Assembly: GCA_026874595.1 (NCBI GenBank)
Contig: CM049307.1
Coordinates: 96,014,330-96,078,329, forward strand
DNA length: 64,000 bases
Reading direction: 5' to 3'
DNA from: Sipunculus nudus
Lineage: Eukaryota > Annelida > Sipuncula > Golfingiida > Sipunculidae
The translations under genes were made by a program, and so were the position numbers. The notes beneath the pieces are model-generated. The model was not told the origin of the DNA and ran no database searches. It was given only the letters and a program-made list of their open reading frames with translations. This document shows, piece after piece, positions 35,266-49,123 of this stretch. How positions within the stretch are numbered: the first letter of the stretch is position 1; each line of letters begins with the position of its first letter.

Positions 35266-36010
35266 ATGGATTTACTATGTATAGATTTCCTAAGTCTTAA
35301 ACAGTTCATTCTTGTGATGACCGACCACTTTACTTTGTACGCTATGGCAGTCCCCTCCAAAACCATGCATGAAAGCGAAACCCACAGCTCAAGTTCTTTT
35401 TGACATGTTTGTCAACCATTTTGTTTTTCCAACTAGGATCCATAGCGATCAAGGCAGACAATTAGAGTCAAGTCTTATTAAGGAGTTGTGCCGGTAGCCT
35501 GGCATAAAGAATCTAGGACCAGCCCATACCATCCAAAGGGTAATCCAGTGTAGCGGTTTAACCGCACCTTTATAAATATGCTTGGTACAATGAATTGTGA
35601 ACAGAAAAAAAAGATTGGCGATCCCATGTATAGGGCCTCTCACACAAGCGTATTACTGTACGAAAAATGAGGCCACAGGTGGACAGCCGAAACTCCCTGT
35701 AGATGTTATATTGGGAAGAGAAAACGAGGCTGACCAAAGAGACTATAACACCTATGTGTCAGAACAAAAAGATCAGTTGTCAAAAGCCTATGATATCGCG
35801 CATGCAATGTACATCAGTGTCATCCAAAACGCGTCATGACCGCACTGCGCATGCATCCCGTCTTCAGCCAGGCGACCATGTACTGATCCTTGACAGGCCT
35901 TGAGGGTAAACAGAAACTTGCAAATAACTTTTTATTTCATTGGTTCATAAGGTTCAAGAGCCACCTGTAGTCGGGTATATCAGCGTTCGAATGTCAGGTG
36001 ACGCCACTCT
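35266..36010 (+). pseudogene. decayed Ty3/gypsy-type integrase
   Basis: Three reading frames on + together match the integrase core and C-terminal region of Ty3/gypsy retrotransposons. Visible motifs are MDLLCIDFLS (first Asp block), then after a stop and frame change RIHSDQGRQLES (second Asp), then RTSPYHPKGNPV, a TAG stop and RFNRT, LPVDVILGRE, and a LQPGDHVLILD chromo-like tail region. The codon that should be the catalytic Glu is TAG. There are several frameshifts and stops, and no reverse transcriptase or LTR is adjacent. It is a dead fragment. Confidence 0.8.
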
Positions 36011-36014
36011 TGCA

Positions 36015-36560
36015 GTCGAACTTGAGTTTAGCACGTCCCTCATGTATATACTTCTGTATGCTACTTTCAGGTGAGCGTATAATTTATTCATTCCTTGTTG
36101 TTCACCAATTAAATAGTGTAGAATAGTAATTCTGTGTGAATAATTCTATATGTGAATCGGTTATCTTTTCTAGGAACGTTAGTAACGTTATGTCCAGTTC
36201 GGCCATGACGCAAGTAATTAGGCCCAGTTAGGCCATGGAGTCACGTAATTGGTAAAAATGCCCAGTTAGGCCATTGTACCCTGTAAGGCCATGGGGCCAC
36301 GATATTTATAAATGTAATAGTAATAATGTCATGTAACTCTGTATATTTGCGACATTTTGTCGCATGTACCTTAAAGCTGTTTTATTGTATGTATAAGTCC
36401 TTATATTGCACTATAATAAAAAGACTTGCATTCGATTTTGAGGACTGCACGTCCCTAATTAATGTGCTTCTGTATGCTTCTTTCAGAAAGAAAGCCATGC
36501 ACGTCCACTGTCCTGATCTTATTCCTAAACGCATGTTTGTCTTATGTGCTCATGAGCCCC
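36015..36560. other. no gene; short GCCCAGTTAGGCCATG repeats
   Basis: Near 36190-36300, four imperfect copies of a motif around CCCAGTTAGGCCATG occur 28-45 bp apart. Otherwise unassigned. Confidence 0.45.
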
Positions 36561-36563
36561 GCC

Positions 36564-36606
36564 ACACACACACACACACACACACACACTTATATATAAT
36601 TATATA
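36564..36606. repeat. (CA)n microsatellite with (TA) tail
   Basis: CA array followed by a short TA-rich tract. Confidence 0.9.
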
Positions 36607-36619
36607 TATTATGTAAGAT

Positions 36620-37120
36620 AGAAATAGTAGGTACTTACGAACCAACATCTGAATCCCAGAGAAATGTATCAGTTCACGGTCGGTTACAATTAGCCTGACA
36701 GTCAGTCTGGGACGTACCTTGTCCTTGCACATTTAATACAGATATTGGAGGTCCGCTATGTGAAATATTCGCAGCTGACACTACCATTTAAATTGTATTT
36801 CACTTACTATGACGTAAATTACAGTTTATTATACATATACCTTACTTACCCAAAGAACGAAACGTCTTCTCCACAGTAATGATATACACACAGCGTTAAG
36901 ATCACTTGTAAGTGGCTCAGTTGATGTAGCACATGCACACTCCGAGCGTCTGTAGCGACACGTCTCATATTTTTTTTTTAATTCACTCTGTGAACTGATG
37001 CGTTGTTACAGTGTTCAGCCATCATTATCCGTCGTTTACCGTATTTGGCAAAATATCTCAACAGCAACTGCAGCTTTCTTTATGAAACTAAGCAGATTTA
37101 TTGATCATGAATATGCAATC
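36620..37120. other. no gene recognised
   Basis: AT-rich intergenic sequence. Confidence 0.4.
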
Positions 37121-37124
37121 ATAG

Positions 37125-37770
37125 GCTTTTTGTGACGCCATCTATATCTACCTACTGTTGTCTTAAATCGTCTTTTTCTGCTTTTTCACAAAGTAAGTAT
37201 ATTTACATTTTGACGTTCATATCATGGTCGGAAATATGTCAGAGGAAGGGGAATAAAATTATTATGAAATCAGTGTAATGTTAACGCAACTTCAAACAAG
37301 GTCGATCGCAAAATTTGATAATTTGATGTGTTTCATTGATGATACTGGGTATATTACAAAACATCTTTGGATTGGGTGCAGTCTTTTACACCAAATCTCA
37401 AAGAAATAATAACCACGTGAATGCTATGTGATTTTGAGGTGCAGGTGGCGCCATCTGTCTTGGCCTACTTTCTGCGGGCTACAGTGATCTATTCCTTTCT
37501 TTCTCAAAATAAGTGATAAATTTTTAATATTTAAGCTTTCATGTCATAATCAGCATTTTCAAGGAGGAAAGAAAATGAAACGGTTATAAATTCAGTCAAA
37601 TTATTTTCGAAATGGCGTTTTTACCGAACCTCAAACTTAATTTAATGTTGATTATTTTTTTAGCCGAAAAATTTGTTTCCATTTTTCTGTACTTAAGTAA
37701 AAATAATAAATACAACAGCTTTCTTATGATGATAACCATTTCTGTAGAGCAAGTGAAATAAAATAAGTAA
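37125..37770. repeat. two diverged tandem units of about 325 bp
   Basis: The first unit has GACGCCATCTATA...CTACT, then TTTTCACAAAGTAAG, then ATATCATGGTCGG. The second has GGCGCCATCTGTC...CTACT, then TTTCTCAAAATAAG, then TGTCATAATCAGC. Both end in a GAACCTCAAAC/CAACTTCAAAC-like block. Divergence is considerable. Confidence 0.4.
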
Positions 37771-37774
37771 GAAT

Positions 37775-38850
37775 TGACTTTATTTTTCAAAATTCTTCTT
37801 CAATAACATATTGGCTGAAAGTTTTCTCAGAAATAGCTGCAGCTATTGATCATGTGACGGGTAAGCAGATTTATCTCATAGTTGGGTATACCTATATTGA
37901 GATGGAATTTTCACTTTCACTGTATAACTCTTTGACCACCCTCTGTCATGACTCATGCAAATTTTAGCCCCAAGTGTACATTAGAACCCTTGGTCTCTTG
38001 TCTGTTATCCCCTAACGTTGTAAAGCAGGCCTCCGATCTACCATTTTTTCCGGCGAAAAATCGTAAGGCTTTGCAGATGTCGGCAACAAAAATTCTTGAA
38101 ATGTTAAGGATTTTTCTGCCGATTTTTATCCGGCCAGAAATTTCGGTAGATGAGATGACGGAACCAAAAAATCGGTTGATTTACAACCTACCATTCCTTC
38201 TTGTTATAATTAGTGACACCAATAAAAATCCTGGAGAGAAAACAGAAGTTAAACTAAAGTGACCGAAAAAATCCCGTGATCTGCCCGGAAAATCGATTGA
38301 TGTGCTGGCACTCGCCGGTCGGAGAAAGTTTTCTTTCGGCCGCTTAAAAAAATTGGTGTAATGGCGTAAGTGGAATAATTCGGCCGATTTCTTCCTTCTT
38401 CTATTGTCATTAATGAGGACTATAGTAACCAAGGAGCCCTAAGTGACCAAAATCTGGTGATGTACATTACAAGTCGCAAGGTTTCGTGATTTGCAGACGT
38501 TACTCGCAGATTCTCCGGCCGATAAAATGTTTCATTCTGATCATTTTCTCACTTTTACTTTTGTATACCAGACATGAGGGCTATGAGATTCTGCTAACAA
38601 ATTCTACTAACATACCGTTGGCAAGTTCCAAGGCCAAGAGCTTTATCAGCACTCCAATGTATTGTTTTTCTTGCATTCAATTTTTTTCCATATAACTGAT
38701 ACCTTCTCTGTTGAACGATAATTGATGCAAATGAATTATAAACTTATAATTAGGAACGAGGTTTTTGTTTTATTTTCATATATCATCAAGTGTCCAACAT
38801 GTTCATGAGAGGAGGTCACGCATAAATGATGAATAGGGTTTTGGCCGTGG
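37775..38850. other. no gene recognised
   Basis: A 104-codon + frame at 37948-38262 rich in charged residues has no known domain. The segment at 38040-38530 contains repeated CGGCCGA/CCGGCG-type bits, suggesting a worn repeat. Confidence 0.35.
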
Positions 38851-38863
38851 CCCAGGAAAATAT

Positions 38864-41800
38864 GTGAACAATTCAACACAATTTGAGAATAAGAGAGATA
38901 CCTCACCTACAAAAGAAACATATCATATAGATAATCTTAGAAATATTGTAAATACAGAGAGAAACTTTAACATTATATCTTGGAACTGTCAAGGACCTAA
39001 ATACAAGCAACAAAATAATGAAATGAAAAACGTATTGATAAATTATGATATCATTAGTTTGTGCGAAACATGGGGTGTAGATGATTCAGAATTTGATGAT
39101 ATGATGATGGAATTCACATGCTTTTCTAAAACTCGTAAAAAGGCGGATAATGGAAGAAATTCTGGTGGCATATCTGTATTTGTAAAAGATATATTTTGTA
39201 CATATGTTCATCGCATATATGATCATTTTCAAGACATGGTTGTATTCTTGATGGATGGCAAAATTATTGATATTAATAATGACATTATTATGATATTTGC
39301 ATATATATCTCCAGATGGCTCACCAATATACTTAGAACAAACGGATGTTATCAGTATTTTAGAAGAGAAATTACACATATTGAAAGTTAAATACCCCAGT
39401 GCAAATGTATATATAGCTGGAGATTTACTCCATGTAAAGTAGAATCAAATATGATAAATGATCTTCTAACAATTGAAAAAGATTGTATTAAGGAGCGTTG
39501 TTCTAAAGATAAAATAGTCAATAAGTATGGAAGAATGTTTCTTGATTCTTTGCATAGTAAATAATCTCTGCATATTAAATGGTAGAACTGTAAATGATGC
39601 TGAAGGTCAGTTTACTTGTGTATCCTATAATGGAGCTAGTATTGTTGATTATATGGTATTGTCAGTAGATATTATGCATTGTATATCTAATGTTGAAGTA
39701 CTGAATTTTGACTTGTCTGACAATTTTCCAATATGTTGTAGGTTCACTTGCACCAAACAGCACACATCACTGTATTCCTCCTCACTGCACCTGCACCCTT
39801 ATCAGAGAATTCATTGGAAACCTGAACTTGCACATTTCTTGCACCAGAGTGTCTGTCTTTTGGATCAGACAGGTAATGTAATGGTTGCAGACTTTCAGCA
39901 TTATATTTCATGTTCAGAAGTTAAATATTAAGGAATAGATCAGGCAGTAACTATTTTAGAAAATATTTTGTTAACTGCATGTGCTAAGATGACAAAACCA
40001 GTACAAGAAAGGAAATTATTAAGACAACCAGCTTGGTGGAACACTCAATTTGAAACCCTGAAAAAGAATAAATATTTAGCATTAAATAAATTCAGAAATT
40101 CAAAAAATCAATTATATCTGGAAGAATAGAAAATTAAAAAACAACAGTTCAAAAGAATCAGTAGGCAAAAATTGTTTGAACATAAACACCAGTTACAATG
40201 TTCTTTAATTGATAAAATAAATGAACCAGATAAATTTTGGAAAGAGACAAAATCATTAACCAGAGTACAAAGGAAAAGTGTAAATATCACTCCAGATGAA
40301 TGGTTTACTTATTTTAATGACCTCCTTAATGTTAAGGTAAAGATAAATTCATCATTTAAGAAGAAAGTTAATAATTTTTAGAAAACCATGACTTAGATTG
40401 TGAAATATGTACTCAAAATGTCCCATCTGTTCTTAATTCTGCTATCTCTGAAAGTGAAATCTTGTGGAATATTGAAAACACAAATGTAAATAAGGCACCT
40501 GGAACTGATGGGCTCATCATAGATGTATTTAAATGTACTAAGAATATTATAATTCCTTATTCATCCATATTGTTTAATAAAATAATGGTAACAGGACATT
40601 TTCCAAAAAGGTGGACAGAAGCAATACTTCACCCTTTACATAAATCAGGAAATCACAATAAAGTTAATAACTATAGAGGAATTGCCTATTAAATACTACA
40701 GGAAAGCTCTTTACTTAAATTCTCTGTTCAAGAATAACAAGATGGGTCATAGAAAACAATAAACTATATGAATGTCAAGCTGGTTATAGATAAGGTTATT
40801 CCACTACAGACTAAATTTTTACATTTCAAGCAATAATCCTGAAATATTTATGCAAGAAAAAAGGGAGGGTTTATTGTGTCTTTGTCGATTTAAGCAAAGC
40901 TTTTGATAGAATTTCACATAAGCTACTTTGATACAGATTACTTAAAATAGGGATCCATGAAAACATAATTAAGGTAATAAAATCCAAGTATGAAAAGTTA
41001 ACTTGCTGTGTCAAGGTAAACAATGGTTTAACAGAAGAATTTAATTGTATTAATGGTACAATGCAAGGCTGCTTATTAAGCCCAATATTATTTAAATTAT
41101 AACTTAATACATTCTTTGAAATGGTTCATGAAACACAGCTTCCTGGTATACAGATGTCATTTCAGCACACAGATATAAATATTTTAGCCTTTGCAGATGA
41201 CTGATTGGGGACTCGGTGGGGAGACTTCAGAACTTATTAAACAATTTAGAAGACTTCAGTGATAGATGGGATATGCAAGTCAATACTGATAAAACAAAAT
41301 CTATGGTATTTAGAAGGAGGGCTCGTCAAACAAAATGAGAAATGGTATTTCACGGGTAGAAGCTTTCAAATGTTAATAGTTATACATATTTAGGAGTACT
41401 GTTCTCTTCATCACTGAAATGGAACCAATGTTTAAATATACTCATGTTAAAAACAAGTAAAGGCTTAAATATTATCAAAAAGTGTGAATCAAAATGTGGT
41501 TAAATGTCTTTATCTGTTGTTTCAACTATTTTTGAAAAAGTTATACTCCCGTCACTTCTTTATGGATCAGAAATCTGGGGATCCATTCCAAGACCGAAAA
41601 TAGAGTGCATGCAATCAAGTGTTTGGAAGCAACTCCCTGGTGTGAGTAAAAAAACAGTTAATACTGCTGCTATATTAGAATGTGGAAGATACCCCCTACA
41701 TTGTATATATTTTAAAAGATGTATAAATTATTGGTTAAAAAATTATCACAATGGATAATTCTTGATATCCTAGATTATGTTATAACACTCTCAAACATTT

Positions 41801-42535
41801 AGATGATATGGGAAAAAATACATGGGCTACAGATATAAAACTACTGTTAAACAGATATAGTTTTAGTTTTGTATGGTTGGAACAAAGTGTTGATGACAGT
41901 AAAATGTTTATAAAGATGTTTGTACAGAGGGTCAAAGACAATAGCCAGCAAGAAATGTTATCAGAAATCAGAGGTAAAATCTAAGCTCATTATATATAGT
42001 GAAATTAAATCAGCAGTAGAACCAGAAAAATATTTATATAATATGGCATTTGTATATAGACAGGCTTTATCAAAATTTAGATAAAGTGATCATTGTTATG
42101 AAATTGAAATTGGAAGGAGAAGTAATATACCCAGAGAAAGGAGGGTCTGTAAAATGTGTAATCAAGATGAAGTTGAAGATGAGAACCATGTTTTATTTTA
42201 TTGCTCTAGATATGAAAATTTAAGAAATGATTTGTTTACATCTTTAAAGGAAATTCCAAAAAAATACATATGGTTTATATAAATTTTTTAAAAATCCAGT
42301 CTTTTAATGTTCATTTGAATCTGGCTAAATATTTATTTCAGGTAAACAAATTAAAGAAAACCTCGATGTGACAGATAGTCTATGATTATGAAACAACACA
42401 ACAGTAGGAAACACAACTATGTATATATGTATGTATTATATGTGTATAAGCATGTTATATGTTCAATGTTCAATTGCATTTATTTATTTATATTTGTACC
42501 ATGGGCCACAAGGCCTTTTCTACAATAAAACATTT
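38864..42535 (+). mobile_element. decayed APE-type non-LTR retrotransposon
   Basis: From 5' to 3' on + there is an apurinic endonuclease domain (38946-39760: NIISWNCQG, SLCETW, YISPDG, AGDLLHVK, LSDNFP), a reverse transcriptase (40470-41205: NKAPGTDGL, NNYRGIA, FVDLSKAFD at 40881, GTMQGCLLSPILF, FADD at 41190), a thumb/C-terminal part (41504-41758: PSLLYGSEIWG), and a C-terminal Cys/His motif (42147-42213: VCKMC...H...C). It ends near an AATAAA at about 42521. The order and C-terminal motif fit the jockey/CR1/L2-like superfamily. Many stops and frameshifts interrupt it, and no start-proximal ORF1 was found. The endonuclease signature SDHxP has Asn for His. Confidence 0.85.
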
Positions 42536-42734
42536 TCTTTCATTATGTCCAACATGTCGGAGGTTCTTCCGTGCCTGGATTGGCCTGACAATTCATCTCC
42601 GGACCCAAAAAGCTAGATCAACTACAAATCCTTGATCCTCATGGTCATGTTTACAAAGCGATGGACGGATGTCATCATCTCACAACTTATTTTATGAGAA
42701 TAGTAGATACAGATGCAGTCATATGGTACATGTG

Positions 42735-42737
<3 letters not shown>

Positions 42738-42810
<73 letters not shown>

Positions 42811-42868
42811 TATATTATATTATTCATTCATTCATTCATTCATTTATTTATTTATTTATTTATTTATT
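42738..42868. repeat. (AT)n plus (ATTC)n/(ATTT)n compound microsatellite
   Basis: About 65 bp of TA repeats, then TATAT, ATTC and ATTT tetramers. Confidence 0.95.
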
Positions 42869-42869
42869 G

Positions 42870-43258
42870 TTTGTGAAATATGTTTTTTGTTTTCATCACT
42901 GCATTCTACTATAATTTGGGCGCGGTTGCAAAATAAGCGGTATTCCGGTTTACACGACCCACTGCCTTCCAGTTCTCTCCGCAGATACGCTTGGACGCTG
43001 ACCACCTCTTACTTCGTGTCTCATTCGCATGACCTAATCGAATCCCAATTATTTCCGGAATTGTCATTTTCCTGACAGACTAAAACCCGGATGTAACAGA
43101 CCGGGTAACGTAGGTCATATAATAATACACTTTATGCAGCACGGTTATGATCCTCAGGTAGTTGATTATTCTTTTCATTAACTCTGAATATCACATATGA
43201 GAAGAGTCGGCAGAATTCGTATCGAAATAGGTTGCTGGTTACTTGTGTCCAGTCTATG
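42870..43258. other. no gene recognised
   Basis: Mixed-composition sequence, more GC than its neighbours; no exon supported. Confidence 0.4.
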
Positions 43259-43259
43259 G

Positions 43260-43478
43260 CTAGCTTGCTGTGGTCGATCGATAGTTTGTTGCTGGATTTT
43301 TCCTGGAGCTGCTCCTATTCTTATATCCACTTCTATTCAATGGTGAAGTCGGCAATACAAAGGGCGTGTCGTGGTTGACAGTCAAGGACTGGACGCTGAT
43401 GTTGGGCGAAAGATGATGAGTCTGTAATAGGGAATTAGCGTCCGAATCTCTGAAACCCTCGACCGAATCCGCCGTCAT
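43260..43478 (-). CDS. 72-aa ORF of unknown function, possible first exon
   Basis: A true ATG (43478-43476) opens 72 codons: MTADSVEGFRDSDANSL at the start, then a Ser/Asn/Thr-rich polar segment with NRSGYKNRSSSRKN. It has no hydrophobic segment and no known domain. Composition is less AT-biased than its surroundings, and the upstream minus-strand sequence is relatively GC-rich, so it may be a first coding exon. No donor was confirmed. Could be chance. Confidence 0.25.
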   Translation of the reverse strand: MTADSVEGFRDSDANSLLQTHHLSPNISVQSLTVNHDTPFVLPTSPLNRSGYKNRSSSRKNPATNYRSTTAS

Positions 43479-43479
43479 C

Positions 43480-45560
43480 TAGCCCCGGAAGTATATACAG
43501 TTCCGCCAGAGTTCCGGCATATCATGTCGACAAAAAAAGTGCATTACAGAAAAACAAGGTATTTTGTGTCCAGGTACTATCAGTGATCACAGATTATACT
43601 TTATCAGATGAAGAAAACACTTATTTGTTAAAAAAGAAATTTACTTGAAGCTTTGGAAGTACATTTCCCTCCACCCTGTCAAATGATTGGCCCCATCAGG
43701 CGATACATGAAGCTTCTAAGACATACTGAACTTTCAAGTTACAAAAATAAAAAATCGGATCCTGAATATATGTGATGTTCAGTAACATAGCAAGCCCGTA
43801 ATTTACACTCAATGTATTATTTGTGGAAACTGTGAAAACTGTACTCTTTCTTTGACAGGTCAGTTGAAAGGCAACCTGTCGGATTTCCGGCAAACTTAGA
43901 AATCATATTTTTTATGTATCTGTGGACCTAAGATACCCCCGAGGCCCGATCGGCAACGTGACAATCAGCTGAGGTGTTCCGAATGCCAAACCAAAAGACC
44001 ATTTAAACCTCAACAGGACTTTTTTTCATATTTGAATTGTATAAATATTTGAGTTTCGCGTTGGAATCAAAATATATTATTAATTTTTACATTGCTAATC
44101 AGCCGGGGTGAAGCCAATATTTGCAGGAAGTAATTCAGTTACTACCCACCAGATGTCTCGCACTGTAGGTGATGGTCACAGAAAATAAAGAAATTTTGTC
44201 TCCGACTATTACCGAAGTATTATACATTACCCTCAATTAGTCTGATAGCAAATTTTAAGCATAAATTATTTTATAGATTAATTTTTAGTTTTGTGGATCT
44301 CTCAAAAGATACTTTATCATATCTTCATATACTGATAAAATAATCACTTGTTATAGAAGAATTATTATAACATTCATTATATCTTTCTATTAAGAGATGT
44401 TAAACATGTACGAATATAACACTATAATGTAGTGATATTATGATGAATATATCTGACATACATCCCATCAATATGCCACAAGTTATCATGGAACAACCTT
44501 TTTAAGAATACTGACAATATGGAGAAACGGGACTGCAGGACGTCTGCGCTCTCTGAACGCTTTTTAGTTTTTCGAAACGCCCATTATCATCTGCCGATAA
44601 ATCAATAAATAATTAGATCTTTTATTATCTTCTTTATACAGATAAAATGGCATTATACCTACAATGGCATTATGTTTATAATGGCATTATGTCTACAAAA
44701 AATCCGGTTGTTGGTTGGCAAAACAAAATTATTTATTTTCAATATAATAATTTAAATATTGTAATTGATTATATTTACAAATTAAATTTCATATAACACC
44801 GGTTGGATTTTTTTTCCCAACAGTTTAAAAAACAAACATTTAATATTATTTTACTAATTTAATATCATTCATCATTAGCATAATTCTGAAAATACCGCCT
44901 TTAGCGAGCAAAGAAATGAACACATTATACAGATAGACACGTTTATTTACAAATAAAGATATATACATAGCCCCACAATACAAATGTGCATGCGTACGTG
45001 TGTTCTTCATGTCACGTGGTACATATTTAGCTGAATCTTTCTCCAACGTGAAAATTGGCACATTGCCAAAGATTTTAAAAATTTTATATACACTGAGCTC
45101 TTAAATCCAGAAAAAAAGTAATGGTTTTCTTCAGGTTCTGTGTACATTATTACCATTTTCTCTTGGTCGGTTCAACCCATAAAACGTGTTCATGTAGCTT
45201 ATAAATGTATTGACTAAAATCTAAAAAAAACTAAAGGAATCTACGGTTATCATGATATCAATACATCTCATATGATAACTTATTGTAATCATTGTTATTA
45301 TTCATTATCATCATATTATTATAACACTAATTCTGTTTGTGACCTCCGAGCGTGAACCATTAATCCCGCATACCGATCCAGTGGACATGACATATCAACT
45401 ATGTCAACGCACGAGACAGGTTTACCACAGGATATACTTGGAATATACTGCACACGTTACTGGCCAATTTCCACATGGCATACCGGCCTAAACACATCCC
45501 TGCATAATGGCCACTCCATTATCTCAAAACGTTTAAGTTATATTTTTGTTACCGTTTTAT
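43480..45560. other. no gene recognised
   Basis: Long AT-rich intergenic stretch between the retrotransposon and globin B; nothing assignable. Confidence 0.5.
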
Positions 45561-45654
45561 ATATGTATTAGTTCGATACACTCGTCCCGTCACTTTTAAA
45601 ACCAGTTACACATGCGAGTGACAAGTGCGACTTTGGGAGGCTCTCTACCCAGCA

Positions 45655-46075
45655 TCACTTCTCCTCCGCCAGTTCGTCCATCCTTCCTTTCATCACGGTG
45701 TTCACCACCTTCAGAGCGCTCTCCCAGGCGTCACGCGTAAAGCTGTCGTATTTGTCTCCTAACTTGCTGGCCATGAAGTCCGAAAAGACAATGGCGAGAT
45801 TCTATACATACAAAAAAAATCTTTTATAAGCCGGATGAAAAAAATCATGGATGTTAAATAAAAATAATGATCTCTTACATTTATCAATACATAAATATGA
45901 CATTACACCTATAAAAGAAACACACAGCGCTATACCATTTATTTTATTTGTCGTTGAAAGGTAGCTTAGTTAAAGTATGATTTGACCATGAGATTAAGAT
46001 CTTAACTGCCAGAAAGTAGAATGCCCTCATTATTTTATTTTCAAAAGAATAATAAAAATAAAAATAATAATAATA

Positions 46076-46107
<32 letters not shown>

Positions 46108-49062
46108 CATATTTTCAAACTTGTTTAAAAGGCCTATTGAACTCCTACGAACGTTCAACATTCCGTATATATGTGCATGCAGCGAAGGTGACGCGTCTCT
46201 TGTCAGTCCTGATTTCAATGCCTACTCTTTAGTACAGCATGGTTATGTGACATGGTGGTGCTATTTAGAATATTCTCACCATAAAATGTACAAGGAAACA
46301 GCTAATTAGCACTGACTGACAAAAGCGGTATTTTACAGTACATGTTTTATGACATTAAAAGCAGCTGTATATTGCTGTATATATTCTGTGCATGGCTTTA
46401 AGTCTAACAAAACTAGTGATGTGATTAAGTATTGTCCAAAGAACAAAACCCTGCCTAGTTGATTCGTCAGAAAATTATATGTTTACTTCCAATAATATTA
46501 TAATATTACAAAATACAAACAAAATTGCAGGCACTGTCGGACAAGCGCGGGGGATGGGTGGGTTATTTTGCTCATATAAGGCGAAACATGAGATATTTCA
46601 TGTGATCAAGGACAATATGAAAAATAATAAGTTTTGCTAAACAACTAAACGAAATGTTTTCTGTTTTATTTGAAAGAAATTTGCGAGTGACTGAAACTCA
46701 AAATCGAAAAATACTACTTAAAATAAAATATAAGTTTTTGGACCCAAAGAGGGAATGGAGTCAAAATTGAAGCTCGCCCGTTGCTCGAGAAACTTTTCTG
46801 GCCTCATACATTAAAGAACAAGTGAGCGGGGTTAGTTGTAATAGAAACAGTCGCAAGATGGCGCCGTATCTACCTCATAATGCTCGAGTCTGATCCCCCG
46901 TGGGAAGTGACTGTTGGCGATCTTCTTTACGACCTCTACGAGACATTCAGGGTCGTCCAGGTTCTGTACCACCGCCGACAAGTTGTTCATCACGGCAGAA
47001 CCGTGCGCGCGCATCTTTGGGCATTTCCGGAGTTCTTCCAGTGGGCGACCTTTGAAATCCTTGAAGTAATCTTTATACGTCGGGTGCGCCTTAAAAAATC
47101 TAAAGAGAAAGAAGCAAGAAAATAAAAATTAAAGCAGATGTGATTACGGATACGATGATTTTTTTCATATTTGAAAAAAAACTGCCCGATAACAACATAA
47201 CAACAAAATTTATTGACCTGGGATTCCGTAGAAATATTGTTTTTGTGTTGCCTTATCTATATAATATTTAAACAGGTAACTCCAATGAGAGTACTAATTG
47301 TCAGTTTATATTTTATTTTGCCAGCAGAATTGTGGGTTCTTGCTCATTCTAATTTCTATAACGCTTTTATCATAGGGGTGTATACCAGCCAATTCTGGCG
47401 TGACTGATATAAATTCCAACAAGCTAACTACTGTCCGTGACGTAACTGACCTTGCGTGACCTTGTGTGTCTTGCCCACTCCACCCGAAATATCCAGAATT
47501 GCAGCTGTCGTACCCTATCTGTTTCTCGGCTATTAACCCTGATATGGGGTCATTGCTTTTACCCAAGTATATATTTAATATGTTCAGTAATTATTTTTAC
47601 CAACGTAAAAACCTTAACTGACTGGTAACAATAAATTTGATAGTGCGAATCACTTAATTTAATATATCTTGGCATAATCTAAGACGCAAAATGAAAGTGT
47701 GGTCGATTTATAAAATCACGCCCAACTTAGACTTACTTTAGATGGTGTCTTCATTTATGGCAAAACAGTGAGATATTCACTCCATTTTAAATTTGTAACC
47801 CTTGCATTTTTGTAAAAATCAAAGAAGGTCCAGGGGAAGAATAATTTTATTTCAGAATTAAACTGAATAGTTGTCGATACGAACCCAAAACTTCAGGCGT
47901 GTTATACATGGTATTTCAATAATGCTATATGACCTACACTTGCATGCAACTGCATCAGTTTTAGTTTCTTATTTGCTTTTAGATGGCGCCACTGACTTGC
48001 AGATGATTCTGAGAATGCGTCCTTTGTGGTCATGGTTTCACGAGTTAATGATGATGAACGACCATACTACTGCTAGTGGCCCGTGAAAGTGTAGGATATT
48101 CCTTATACACCTTACATATATACGCCCCTCCTTCACTAAAAGTGGACTAACCCATAAACACCCCTTAAATAAAGAATGCTCGAATATGGACCTGAGAGGG
48201 AAAAAGACGACAGTGACCCACCAGCTGGTCAGACGAGAAGGTCCGTAGGACTCTGTAAAATATGAGAAGTCTCCATCCTCTTAGGGAAGCCACTTAGGTG
48301 GTAAGTATGGGGTCTCAGTGTAATAAGGAGACGGATGAAGTTTAGCACCGGCGAAGCTAAGTTTTCCGTATCCTTAAACACACGCTTGCCTAAAGGCTGG
48401 CAGTATGATCACTTCCGGCATATTAATAATAATCTTTCTAGAGTTGGACAGATCTTTCGGCCATTTTGGTGATGGAAAACAAATGTATATATGTCGTTGT
48501 ATTTTATTCGTGGGACACATCCTACAACAGTACATATCCTCGGTGACCTGGTGCCGGAAGGCCAGGGTACGGTGTACTTGTACTGTTGTGTATATGCATG
48601 TATGTTTGTGTCAAATGGGGGGGGGGTCTGTTCAGTGTGGGTTTATGGGTATCCTTGTCAGCTTCAAGCCAGGCGTCTATGAGCGGTTGATGCGTTCGTC
48701 ATTTACTGTGTACCCATTTTAAGCTCCCAAAGCCCTTGAAACCGATAACTCCCCAGTGCTAATAAATATAAAACTTAATAACATAAACGCCGGAGGCACA
48801 ATGATTTAAAATTCACCACGAGTGTTATTAGCGTCGGATAAATCGAGTTGACGATAAAGGTAAAATATGACAGCCGCTAACAGCCTGATAGAACCGGCAC
48901 AAGCAGCCCTTTGAAGTATGTAACAACGGAAGTCAACAGAGAACGCGACGTGATGCGGCATAGCTAGACCAGCGACTCCCTGCTGTGAGTGTGACCGGAG
49001 GGGGTAAAAACTTAATGGTACAGTTAAGTGAGTTTACACGAAGCACAAAATGAGATATACAA

Positions 49063-49123
<61 letters not shown>

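Noticed and set aside
42661-43075. Tyr/Ile-rich open frames
   Set aside because: They are translations of the (AT)n microsatellite.
47306-47566. 86-codon minus-strand frame inside globin B intron 1
   Set aside because: Looks protein-like in places, but has no family match, no secure splice sites, and lies in the intron of a gene on the same strand.
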